Shown piece after piece: positions 24,601-31,351 of a stretch of DNA of 64,000 nt. This DNA comes from Pantoea sp. 18069 (GTDB lineage: Bacteria; Pseudomonadota; Gammaproteobacteria; Burkholderiales; Burkholderiaceae_C). The position numbers and the translations under genes are program-made. The stretch is taken from the NCBI RefSeq assembly GCF_902706035.1, contig NZ_CACSJA010000018.1, positions 1 to 64,000 of the forward strand, in the 5' to 3' direction. Positions within the stretch are counted from its first letter, which is position 1; every line of letters begins with the position of its first letter. The notes below the pieces were generated by a model. The model did not search any database, had not been told where the DNA came from, and saw only the letters and a list, made by a program, of their open reading frames with translations.

Positions 24601-25400
24601 CGGGCAATCTGTATATCAACCGCAACACGATTGGCGCCGTGGTCGGCGTGCAGCCGTTTGGCGGCGAAGGGCTGTCGGGCACCGGGCCCAAGGCCGGCGG
24701 GCCGCTGTACCTGCGCCGGCTGCTCGCCCGCCATCCCGCCGACACGCGCGAACTGGTGCTGCGCGGCGCACTCGCGCCAGTGCCGGGGCAGGAGCAGGTC
24801 GCGCGGCCTGCCTTGCAGGCGCTGCAGCAATGGGCGCGGGCGCAGGGCGGCGAGGCCATGGAGCAACTGGCCCAACGCTGCGCGCTCCATGCGAGCCAGT
24901 CGCCCACCGATCTCGAGGTGCTGCTGCCCGGCCCGACCGGTGAGCGCAACCGCTATCGGCTGGTCGCCCGGCCTGCGACGCTGTGCCTGGCGACCAGCCC
25001 CGAAGGCCTGTTGTTGCAACTGGCGGCGGTGCTGGCCGTGGGCGGCAAGGCCGTCTGGCCCGCCGAGCATGCGGCGCTGTCGGCGCGCCTGCCGGGGCCG
25101 GTCGCGCACGAACTGGTGCTGGTAGGCGCCTGGGCGCAGGCGCTGGGCGAAAACCGCCTGCGCGTCGACGCGGTGCTGCACGCCGGTGCGGCGGACTCCC
25201 TGCTGGCGCTGCAGCATAGGCTGCAGGGGCGCGCGGGGCCGCTGCTGGCCGTGATCCACCTGGACAGCGACGACGCACCGGTGCCGCTGGAGCGTCTGCT
25301 GGTGGAGCGCGCGGTCAGCACCAATACGGCTGCGGCCGGCGGCAATGCCTCGTTGATGACGCTGGAGGGCCTGGAGCAGGGCGCTGCTGCAGCGGAATAG
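21621..25400 (+). CDS. putA: Bifunctional proline dehydrogenase / delta-1-pyrroline-5-carboxylate dehydrogenase
   Basis: Peripheral membrane flavoenzyme of 1259 residues that oxidises proline to glutamate in two steps. An N-terminal helical arm and alpha domain (residues 1-220) leads into the FAD-binding proline dehydrogenase barrel (about 225-560; RLVKGAYWDSEIKRAQ, EFQCLHGMGEPLYEQV). The P5C dehydrogenase domain (about 600-1110) has SPWNFPLAIF, FTGSTEVAQQ, the Glu of IAETGGQNAM and nucleophile Cys846 (DSAGQRCSALR). A C-terminal domain of about 150 residues resembles an inactive ALDH-like fold. The ribbon-helix-helix DNA-binding domain of E. coli PutA is missing, so this is a non-autoregulating form. 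The regulator gene behind it may take over that job. Confidence 0.95.
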   Translation: MPDSMTAAGAFAPRDATDNPLRQAIARAQALTEPQALAALLAQARVPPALEQAVQATATRLARGMRARGTAFQTGLVQGMLQQFSLSSEEGIALMCLAEALLRIPDADTRDALIREKIGGGHWQAHLGKSPLLFVNAAAWGLLVTGKLVEAPADDSLSAALHRLGAKGAEPLVRAAVDAAVRLMARQFVAGETINEALANARPREAQGFRYSYDMLGEAALTEAQAQHYLSAYAGAIEAIGRAAGGRGIHDGPGLSIKLSALHPRYARAQHARVMAELYPRVLRLAAAARRYDIAIHIDAEESERLELSLDLLEKLCFAPELAGWNGLGFVLQAYQKRCASAVDFVLDLARRSQRRLLLRLVKGAYWDSEIKRAQVEGLDDYPVFTRKAHTDVAYIACARQLLAAPDAVFPQFATHNAHTLATVYHLAATAAEYPGVAYEFQCLHGMGEPLYEQVVGRASGQLGRACRIYAPVGGHAHLLAYLVRRLLENGANSSFVNQAADPAVALQALLRSPVDLVDAAAASEGVVGAAHPRIPLPRQLFGAQRPNSRGLDLADEATLQAFATVLARAGPVQAGPVLAQPLAGPSTPRPVRNPARRDEVVGEVQESDAAQVDAALGYASAGFAAWSGTGPQARAQCLLRAADAYEAQTLELMALMVREGGKTAANALAEVREAVDFLRYYATQVERDFDNDTHLPLGPVVCISPWNFPLAIFTGQVAAALAAGNTVLAKPARQTPLIAARAVALLHAAGVPAQALQLLPGAGSSVGAALVADARVMGVVFTGSTEVAQQMARTLGQRLRPDGQPVVLIAETGGQNAMLVDSSALLEQVVPDVLASAFDSAGQRCSALRILCVQEDCADRLLQMLDGAMQQLQVGDPQRLATDVGPVIDGRARAEIEEHIATFQARGRVVRQAALPADIAAQGSFVAPTVIEIERIAELGREVFGPVLHVLRYPRARFESLLAQVNSTGYGLTQGLHSRLDAAAAQVTAACRAGNLYINRNTIGAVVGVQPFGGEGLSGTGPKAGGPLYLRRLLARHPADTRELVLRGALAPVPGQEQVARPALQALQQWARAQGGEAMEQLAQRCALHASQSPTDLEVLLPGPTGERNRYRLVARPATLCLATSPEGLLLQLAAVLAVGGKAVWPAEHAALSARLPGPVAHELVLVGAWAQALGENRLRVDAVLHAGAADSLLALQHRLQGRAGPLLAVIHLDSDDAPVPLERLLVERAVSTNTAAAGGNASLMTLEGLEQGAAAAE

Positions 25401-25543
25401 CATTTTCAAAGCCCGCCGGCTCGCCATGGCGCAGGCCGGCAGCGGGTCGGCACCGCAGGCGCGTGCGAATGCCGCTGCGTTGGCGGGTGTGGCGGGGCAT
25501 GGCGCGCAGGCAGCCGGTGCCCGGCGTGATAGGCTTGGGTTGG

Positions 25544-25643
25544 TTCGCAATTTACGCAAGCTTCTTCACGGAAATCACCGCCGAATTGGCGAATGTTTGC
25601 GAATCACCCACCATTTGTTTGCGAATTTTGCGAAGTTTTCGCA
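25544..25643 (+). promoter_or_regulatory. Cluster of TTTGCGAA boxes upstream of the XRE/IrrE-like regulator
   Basis: TTTGCGAA occurs at 25596-25603, 25618-25625 and 25627-25634. The reverse complement occurs at 25636-25643 (TTTTCGCA, one base shifted) and, as the 7-mer TTCGCAA, at 25544-25550. The stretch is AT-rich compared with its surroundings and ends 19 bp before the regulator ATG, so autoregulation is likely. Similar TTTGC(A/G)AA boxes are known for RamB-like regulators of this family. Confidence 0.6.
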
Positions 25644-25662
25644 TTTCTGGAGACCGTCTGCC

Positions 25663-27108
25663 ATGGCCAAGACCTTCATGGGCGTGCGGCTGCGTTCCCT
25701 GCGCGCCGAGCGCGGCATGACGCAGCTCGCGCTGGCCCACGCGCTGGGGCTGTCGCCGAGCTACGTCAATCAGCTCGAGCAGGACCAGCGCCCGTTCACC
25801 GTGTCGGTGCTGCTCAAGATCCACCGCCTGCTGGGCGTGGACATCCAGCAGTTTTCCGAAGACGAGGAAGCGCGCGTGCTGGCCCAGCTCAGCGACGCGC
25901 TGGCCGCGGTGCCGGGCGCGCCGGGCGTGCCCCAGCCCGAGCTGCGCGAAGTCGCGGCCAAGCTGCCGCACCTGGCGCAGGCCATCCTGGCGCTGCACCG
26001 CCGCCATGCCGAAGATGTGCAGCGCCTCGAAGCGCTGTCGGCCAGGCTCGGCGACAGCCGCGCCGAAGGTGAGGACTGGGCCGCGGCGCCGCTGCGGCAG
26101 ATGCCGTTCGAGGCGGTGCGCGACTTCTTCTTCGCGCACCGCAATTACTTCGATGCGCTGGACCGTGCGGCCGAGGCCTGGGCGCTGGAAGCCCGCGCGC
26201 AGGGCGCGGCGCTGTCCGACTGGCTGGCGCAGCGGCTGCGCAGCCTGCACGCCGTGCATGTGCAGCGCACCGAGCGCGACGCGCAGGGGTCGCTGCGCAG
26301 CTACGACGCGGCCAGCCGCACGCTGCTCCTGTCGGCCCAGCTCGCGCCGGGCCAGCAGGCGTTTCAGATGGCCACGCAACTCGCGCTGCTGGAAATGGAG
26401 ACGCTGATCGACGACTGCCTGGCCACAGCCACCTGGCAGGACGAGGCCACGCGGCGCCTGGCGCGCATAGGCCTGGCGCACTACACGGCCGGCGCGCTGG
26501 TGCTGCCCTATGGCGAATTCCTGCAGGCCGCGCAGACGCTGCGCCATGACATCGACCGGCTCGCGCGCCAGTTCGGCGTGGGCTTCGAGACCGTGTGCCA
26601 CCGGCTGTCGACGCTGCAGCGCCCCGGGGCGCCGGGCGTGCCGTTCTTCTTCATCCGCGTCGACCGCGCGGGCAATATTTCCAAGCGCCAGTCGGCCACG
26701 CATTTCCACTTCTCCAAAACCGGCGGCACCTGCCCGCTGTGGAATGTCTACGAGGCGTTTGCCCAGCCCGGGCGCATCCTGCCGCAGCTCGCGAGCATGC
26801 CCGACGGCCGCACCTACCTGTGGGTCGCACGCAGCATCTCTCATGCGGGAGCGGGCTGGGGCACGCCGGGCAAGATGTTCTCGATCGGCCTGGGCTGCGA
26901 TGTGCAGCACGCAGAGCGGCTGGTCTATTCGGCGGGCATGGACCTCAGGAGCTCCCATGCCGCCACGCCGATCGGCATGGGCTGCAAGGTCTGCGAACGC
27001 GGCGCCTGCCCGCAGCGCGCGTTTCCTTTTGTCGGCAAGCCGCTGCTGGTCAACGAGAACGCGCAGGGTTTCGTGCCCTATGCGGCCATGGAAGGCCACG
27101 CATCGTGA
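25663..27108 (+). CDS. XRE-family regulator with degenerate IrrE/ImmA-like domain (RamB/ScfR type)
   Basis: Predicted cytoplasmic regulator of 481 residues. An XRE helix-turn-helix occupies residues 1-60 (RLRSLRAERGMTQLALAHALGLSPSYVNQLE). An IrrE-like central domain follows (about 180-300), whose zinc-protease HExxH is replaced in QMATQLALLEMETL, and a DUF2083-like C-terminal domain has the cysteine cluster GCKVCERGACPQRAFP that recurs in this family. Relatives (RamB, ScfR/PrpR types) sense acyl-CoA or acetate metabolism and bind TTTGC-type boxes. ATG 25663 was chosen because it abuts the HTH. It follows putA in the same direction with its own box-rich promoter. Targets may include itself and putA, but this is inference. 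Confidence 0.88.
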   Translation: MAKTFMGVRLRSLRAERGMTQLALAHALGLSPSYVNQLEQDQRPFTVSVLLKIHRLLGVDIQQFSEDEEARVLAQLSDALAAVPGAPGVPQPELREVAAKLPHLAQAILALHRRHAEDVQRLEALSARLGDSRAEGEDWAAAPLRQMPFEAVRDFFFAHRNYFDALDRAAEAWALEARAQGAALSDWLAQRLRSLHAVHVQRTERDAQGSLRSYDAASRTLLLSAQLAPGQQAFQMATQLALLEMETLIDDCLATATWQDEATRRLARIGLAHYTAGALVLPYGEFLQAAQTLRHDIDRLARQFGVGFETVCHRLSTLQRPGAPGVPFFFIRVDRAGNISKRQSATHFHFSKTGGTCPLWNVYEAFAQPGRILPQLASMPDGRTYLWVARSISHAGAGWGTPGKMFSIGLGCDVQHAERLVYSAGMDLRSSHAATPIGMGCKVCERGACPQRAFPFVGKPLLVNENAQGFVPYAAMEGHAS

Positions 27109-27115
27109 TGGCCTG

Positions 27116-27183
27116 GGGACCCTCTGCATAAACCGCCCGATCCCGTGCTGCCAACGGCCGCAGGGATTTGTGCAGAGGGTCCC
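27116..27183. repeat. Long nested inverted repeat between convergent genes
   Basis: Outer arms GGGACCCTCTGCA (27116-27128) and TGCAGAGGGTCCC (27171-27183) are perfectly complementary over 13 bp. Inside, ATCCCGTGCTGCC and GGCCGCAGGGAT form a second, nearly perfect stem around AAC. The element fills the whole gap between the regulator (ends 27108) and the flavodoxin gene, whose TAG begins at 27183. It could be a bidirectional terminator or a REP/MITE-like palindromic element. Confidence 0.75.
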
Positions 27184-27680
27184 TAGAACACCCCCAGCTC
27201 CAGGCCTGCGGCCATGGCTTCGCCCAGCGCCTGGCATTGCTGCAGGTCCGCGGCCGCGATGTGCTTGGGCGCCAGAATCGCCTCGGGAGTCTGTGCATGG
27301 GTGCAGACGATCAGCGGCTCGGCCACGGGCTTGAGGCGCCAGCCGGTGGCGATGCGGGCGATCTGGCGCGCGGCGTTCTGGCCGTCGCTGCCCGCGCAGA
27401 TCAGGCTGGCGTAGGGCCTGCCGTTGATGCGCTCGAGCGCGCCGTAGTAGCTGCGGTCGAAGAAGTCCTTGAGCTGGCCGCTGATGGCCGCAAGGTTTTC
27501 GGGCGTGGCGAAGATATAGCCGTCGGCCGCGAGCACATCGTCGGGGCCCGCGTCACGCGCATGCAGCAGCCGCACTTCAACGCTGCCATCGGACGCCGCG
27601 CCGTCGCGCGCGGCCTGCGCCATCTGGCGCGTGCCGTCCGTGAGCGAGTGGTAGACGATGAGCAGGGTTTTGCGTTGCAT
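27183..27680 (-). CDS. Flavodoxin-like FMN protein / NADPH-dependent oxidoreductase
   Basis: Small flavodoxin-fold protein of 165 residues. The FMN phosphate-binding loop is at the N-terminus (LLIVYHSLTDGTRQMA), and IFATPENLAAISGQLKDFFDRSYY and SLICAGSDGQNAARQ form the isoalloxazine-contact loops. It is likely an electron carrier or small flavin reductase in the cytoplasm. ATG 27680 places the phosphate loop at residue 10; an upstream ATG would add an unrelated 39-residue leader. It is transcribed divergently from the alcohol dehydrogenase, and its 3' end touches the inverted repeat. Confidence 0.85.
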   Translation of the reverse strand: MQRKTLLIVYHSLTDGTRQMAQAARDGAASDGSVEVRLLHARDAGPDDVLAADGYIFATPENLAAISGQLKDFFDRSYYGALERINGRPYASLICAGSDGQNAARQIARIATGWRLKPVAEPLIVCTHAQTPEAILAPKHIAAADLQQCQALGEAMAAGLELGVF

Positions 27681-27857
27681 GTCGCCAGCATAGCCCCAGC
27701 GCGTGAGAGATTCGCGCCGATCTTCGTTGGTTGAGGCCGTTGAGCCCATGGTTTGCGGGCAGGCAGTCACCTTGGCGCAGACCTTGTTGTATGTCAAGAA
27801 CCCAACCGGCGTGTGGCGATATGCTCATTGTCCATTAGTGCACCCCAAGGAGATGTC

Positions 27858-28955
27858 ATGGCTCAAATGATGAAAGCGGCGGTATTTGTCGAATCCGGTC
27901 GCATCGAGGTGGTGGACAAGCCCATCCCCGATGTCGGCCCCAACGACGCGCTGATCAAGATCACCACCACCACGATCTGCGGCACGGACGTGCACATCCT
28001 CAAGGGCGAGTATCCCGTCGCCAAGGGCTTGACGATAGGCCACGAACCCGTGGGCGTCATCGTCAAGCTCGGCAGCGCGGTCCAGGGCTATGAGGAAGGG
28101 CAGCGCGTGATTGCGGGGGCCATCTGCCCCAACTTCAACAGCTATGCCGCGCAGGATGGTGCGCCATCGCAGGACGGCAGCTATCTGGCCGCGAGCGGGC
28201 GCTGCGGCTGCCACGGCTACAAACTGACCGCGGGTTGGCGCTTCGGCAATCTGATCGACGGCGCGCAGGCCGAATACCTGCTGGTGCCGGATGCACAGGG
28301 CAACCTGTCTCCGGTGCCGCAAGGGCTCACGGATGAGCAGGTGCTGATGTGCCCGGACATCATGTCCACCGGCTTTGCGGGCGCGGAAAACGCTAACATC
28401 CGCATAGGCGATGTGGTGGTGGTGTTTGCCCAGGGCCCGATCGGCCTGTGCGCGACCGCGGGCGCGAAGCTGCGGGGCGCGAGCACCATCATTGCCATCG
28501 ATGGCAACGATGAGCGCCTCGCCGTCGCGAAAAAGCTCGGCGCCGATATCACCTTGAATTTCAAGACGCAGGACGTGATCGCCGAAGTGCTCAAGGCCAC
28601 GGGCGGCAAGGGAGCCGACAGTGCGATCGAGGCGCTGGGCACGCAGCAGACCTTCGAAAGCGCACTGCGCTGCATCCGTCCCGGCGGCACCCTGTCCAGC
28701 CTGGGCGTCTATTCGACCGATCTGACCATTCCCCTAGATGCCTTTGGCGCGGGTCTGGGCGACCATCGCATCAACACCGCGCTGTGCCCCGGCGGCAAGG
28801 AGCGCATGCGCCGCCTGATGGCCGTGATCGCCAGCGGGCGCATCGATCTGGCGCCTCTGGTGACCCACCACTACCGACTCGAGGACATTGCCGCGGCATA
28901 CGACCTGTTCAGCCATCAGCGCGATGGCGTGCTGAAGATCGCGATCAGGCCCTGA
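27858..28955 (+). CDS. Zinc-dependent NAD(P) secondary-alcohol dehydrogenase
   Basis: Medium-chain dehydrogenase of 365 residues, similar in layout to isopropanol/2-butanol dehydrogenases. Catalytic zinc ligands are Cys41 (TTICGTDVH), His62 (IGHEPVG) and Asp167 (MCPDIMSTGF), the C-H-D set of the bacterial secondary-alcohol dehydrogenase branch. The block GYKLTAGWRFGNLIDGAQAEY also matches that branch. The Rossmann loop is GPIGLCATAGAK. A strong AAGGAGAT ribosome-binding site lies ahead of ATG 27858. An insert near residues 95-120 contains GRCGCHG cysteines. Physiological substrate unknown; a broad aldehyde/secondary alcohol activity is likely. Confidence 0.9.
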   Translation: MAQMMKAAVFVESGRIEVVDKPIPDVGPNDALIKITTTTICGTDVHILKGEYPVAKGLTIGHEPVGVIVKLGSAVQGYEEGQRVIAGAICPNFNSYAAQDGAPSQDGSYLAASGRCGCHGYKLTAGWRFGNLIDGAQAEYLLVPDAQGNLSPVPQGLTDEQVLMCPDIMSTGFAGAENANIRIGDVVVVFAQGPIGLCATAGAKLRGASTIIAIDGNDERLAVAKKLGADITLNFKTQDVIAEVLKATGGKGADSAIEALGTQQTFESALRCIRPGGTLSSLGVYSTDLTIPLDAFGAGLGDHRINTALCPGGKERMRRLMAVIASGRIDLAPLVTHHYRLEDIAAAYDLFSHQRDGVLKIAIRP

Positions 28956-29196
28956 GCGTTCCCGGAAAAGGGGTGGGCCCTGGAGGCCGCGCGCGGGGCG
29001 ACGCTGCCGGGCTGGGCCGCGCAAAGCGGCCAAGTCCATGGGCCCGCACGGCCTGCAAGGCCCCCTGTTCATGGCCGCGCGCAAGGCTGGGGCAGTCCAG
29101 CCCTGGCTGCAGGAACTCGTGCGCCTCATGCGCGAAAGCGCGTTCGAGAGTCTGCCGCGATTGCGCTGCTGTGGAGCGCATTGCGGCTTGGACGCC
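28956..29196. other. Intergenic stretch without recognised gene
   Basis: About 240 bp between the alcohol dehydrogenase and the PhnB-like remnant. Short open frames exist on both strands, but none shows a ribosome-binding site, a recognisable family or convincing codon use. Probably decayed sequence linked to the adjacent remnant. Confidence 0.4.
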
Positions 29197-29508
29197 TCAC
29201 GCTGGAAAAGACACCGCTTCGCCATTGACCGCCCAGCGCGCGCCGAAACGGTCGGTCAGCATGCCAAACGTCTTGGCCCAGAAAGCAGGCGCCAGCGGCA
29301 TCGTGACCTGACCGCCTTCAGCGAGGGCCGCGAAGGCGGCTTCAGCTTGTGCCACGGTGTCGTATTGCAGGGCCAGCATCGCGCCTTTGATTCCATCGAA
29401 AGGCATGCTCGGTGGGCCTCCTGTGTACCTGCCGTACTGGCCGCTGGAGGGCAGCTTATCCGCGCCGGCAGTTGCCGGTCCACTTTGCTGCTGCATTATC
29501 TTTTTCAT
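29197..29508 (-). pseudogene. Remnant of a PhnB-like VOC/glyoxalase-fold gene
   Basis: The 103-codon frame contains the C-terminal half of a PhnB-type (VOC superfamily) protein: GIKGAMLALQYDTVAQAEAAF, GGQVTMPLAPAFWAKTFGML and TDRFGARWAVNGE. PhnB-like proteins are normally about 140-150 residues, with a full N-terminal beta-alpha-beta half that is missing here. The N-terminal 30 residues of this frame do not resemble the family, apart from a GPPSMPF-like junction. A 5' truncation or in-frame deletion is the simplest reading. Product, if made, is unlikely to be functional. Confidence 0.6.
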
Positions 29509-29548
29509 GCCATGGCCTCATATTCGCGGGCAAACGACACCTGAGAAT

Positions 29549-29581
29549 TTGACTTTCGTTTACATTTTGTAAACATTTACA
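29549..29581 (+). promoter_or_regulatory. Promoter and overlapping palindromic operator of the tps operon
   Basis: TTGACT at 29549-29554 is a good -35 box. Downstream two perfect inverted repeats overlap: GTTTAC-ATTTT-GTAAAC (29558-29574) and TGTAAA-CA-TTTACA (29568-29581), which cover the likely -10 position (TAAACA/AACATT). The stretch is very AT-rich and ends 13 bp before tpsB. A repressor or activator dimer binding here would control the whole adhesin operon. Confidence 0.5.
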
Positions 29582-29593
29582 CATTTTCTCTCA

Positions 29594-31276
29594 ATGTTCT
29601 ATTCCCGTCATTTCCGGATCTTGACCTGCTCTCTTGTAGGTCTGTCCAGCCAGGGTGTTCTTTCCCAGCAATTGCCGGATGCGGGCACTCAGTTGCGCCA
29701 GATCACGCCGGTGCCGCAACCCCTGCGGCCCGCGCCTGAATTGCGTATCCAGTCGCCCGATGCACCGGTCCAGGCGGCGGCAGAAGGCGGGATGAAAATC
29801 GTGGTGTCTTCGGTGCGTATCGAGGGTGCGAGCGCCTTCGCCGCCAGCGAACTCCTGGCGCAAGCCGGTTTCCAGCCCGGCAGCGAACTCGACTTGTCCC
29901 AACTGCGAACCATCGCAGCGCAGATCACCGACTTCTACCGCCGTGCAGGATTTTTTGTCGCACGCGCCTATCTGCCCGCGCAGGATGTGCGCGACGGCCA
30001 GGTCACGATCACCGTAGTCGAAGGCACTTACGGCAAAGTCGAACCACGCAACCAGTCCCGGTTGTCTTCATCCGTGGTCAACGGCCTGATGGGCGAGGTG
30101 GCCGCAGGCCAGCCGGTGAACAGCGCGCCGCTGGAAAGCAGCCTGCTGCTGCTGTCGGACCTTCCCGGCGTGGCGGTCCGCTCCACCCTGGCGCCGGGCG
30201 TGGCCGTGGGCACGTCCGATCTTTTTGTCGACATCGTGCCGGGTGCGGTTGTGAGCGGCAGCGTCGATGCCGACAACCAGGGCAACCGTTACACCGGCCG
30301 CGAGCGGCTGGGTGCGGTCCTGAACCTCAACAACCCCGCAGGCCTGGGCGATGTCGCGAGCCTGCGCCTGCTCACGGCGGGAGAGGGCCTCAAGTACGCG
30401 CGTGCTTCCTACCAGGTGCAGGCCGGCCGGGGCAAGCTGGGCCTGGCCTACGCCCACCTCGATTACCGTCTGGGCAAGGAGTTCGCGGCGCTGCAGGCCC
30501 ATGGCACGGCCAAGGTCGCGAGCGTGTTCGGCAGCTATCCGCTGCTGCGCAGCCGCAATGCCAACCGCTTCCTGCAGCTGAGCTTTGACGACAGGCGTTT
30601 TGACGACCGTGTCGATTCGACCGGCGCCCAGACCGAGAAGAAAAGCCAGCTGCTGACGTTCAACCTGAACGGCGACCAGCGCGACCTCTTTGGCCGCGAG
30701 TCGCTGAGCACCTACCAGCTGTCCGCGGCTTTTGGACGCTTCGATCCGCAAAGTGCCGCGCTGCGCGCCGCCGACGCCGCGAGCGCGCGCGCCGAAGGCA
30801 GCTTCTCCAAGCTGGGTTTCAGCCTGGGCCATCTGCAGGCGGTCGCACGCAATACCTATGTCGCGGTGTCGCTGGGCGGCCAGTTCGCTTCCAAGAACCT
30901 TGATGCCTCCGAGAAGATGGCGCTGGGCGGCGCCTCCGCCGTGCGCGCCTATCCCGAAGGCGAGACCCAGGCCGACCAGGCCTATGTGCTTTCCATCGAG
31001 GCCCGCTACAGCCTGGGCCAGCTTGCCGCCTATGTCCCGGGTCAGCTGCAGCTGGTCGGTTTTGTCGACACCGGCACCGCGCGCATCAGCCGCAAACCCT
31101 GGACCACGGCAGACAACCGCCGCACCCTCCGCGGCGGTGGTGTCGGCGTGAACTGGGTAGTGGGCAGCAATTTCGTCGTCAAGGCGTTCTACGCCCACAC
31201 CATCGGCGCCGCCCAGGCTACGTCCGCACCGCCGGCCAGCAGCCGCTTCTGGCTCCAGGGCGTCAAGTACTTCTGA
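29594..31276 (+). CDS. Two-partner secretion outer-membrane transporter (TpsB, FhaC/ShlB family)
   Basis: Outer-membrane Omp85-superfamily pore of 560 residues that secretes a TpsA exoprotein. A hydrophobic N-terminal signal is followed by a proline-rich linker (TPVPQPLRPAP), a POTRA domain at about residues 68-145 (SSVRIEGASAFAASELLAQAGF, AGFFVARAYLPAQ, GQVTITVVEG), a second POTRA-like segment and a 16-strand barrel. The barrel contains the VRAYPEGE motif of the substrate-interacting loop 6 (VRGY/VRAYP in FhaC-type proteins). The C-terminus LQGVKYF ends in phenylalanine. Length is typical (FhaC about 580). It precedes the tpsA-like gene by 75 bp and surely serves it. Confidence 0.95.
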   Translation: MFYSRHFRILTCSLVGLSSQGVLSQQLPDAGTQLRQITPVPQPLRPAPELRIQSPDAPVQAAAEGGMKIVVSSVRIEGASAFAASELLAQAGFQPGSELDLSQLRTIAAQITDFYRRAGFFVARAYLPAQDVRDGQVTITVVEGTYGKVEPRNQSRLSSSVVNGLMGEVAAGQPVNSAPLESSLLLLSDLPGVAVRSTLAPGVAVGTSDLFVDIVPGAVVSGSVDADNQGNRYTGRERLGAVLNLNNPAGLGDVASLRLLTAGEGLKYARASYQVQAGRGKLGLAYAHLDYRLGKEFAALQAHGTAKVASVFGSYPLLRSRNANRFLQLSFDDRRFDDRVDSTGAQTEKKSQLLTFNLNGDQRDLFGRESLSTYQLSAAFGRFDPQSAALRAADAASARAEGSFSKLGFSLGHLQAVARNTYVAVSLGGQFASKNLDASEKMALGGASAVRAYPEGETQADQAYVLSIEARYSLGQLAAYVPGQLQLVGFVDTGTARISRKPWTTADNRRTLRGGGVGVNWVVGSNFVVKAFYAHTIGAAQATSAPPASSRFWLQGVKYF

Positions 31277-31351
31277 GCGTCACATCCGCTTTACATCGCA
31301 TTGCATTTCCCGCCGCCACGCCGCCCCGCCCATTTTTTCTGATCGCCAGTC

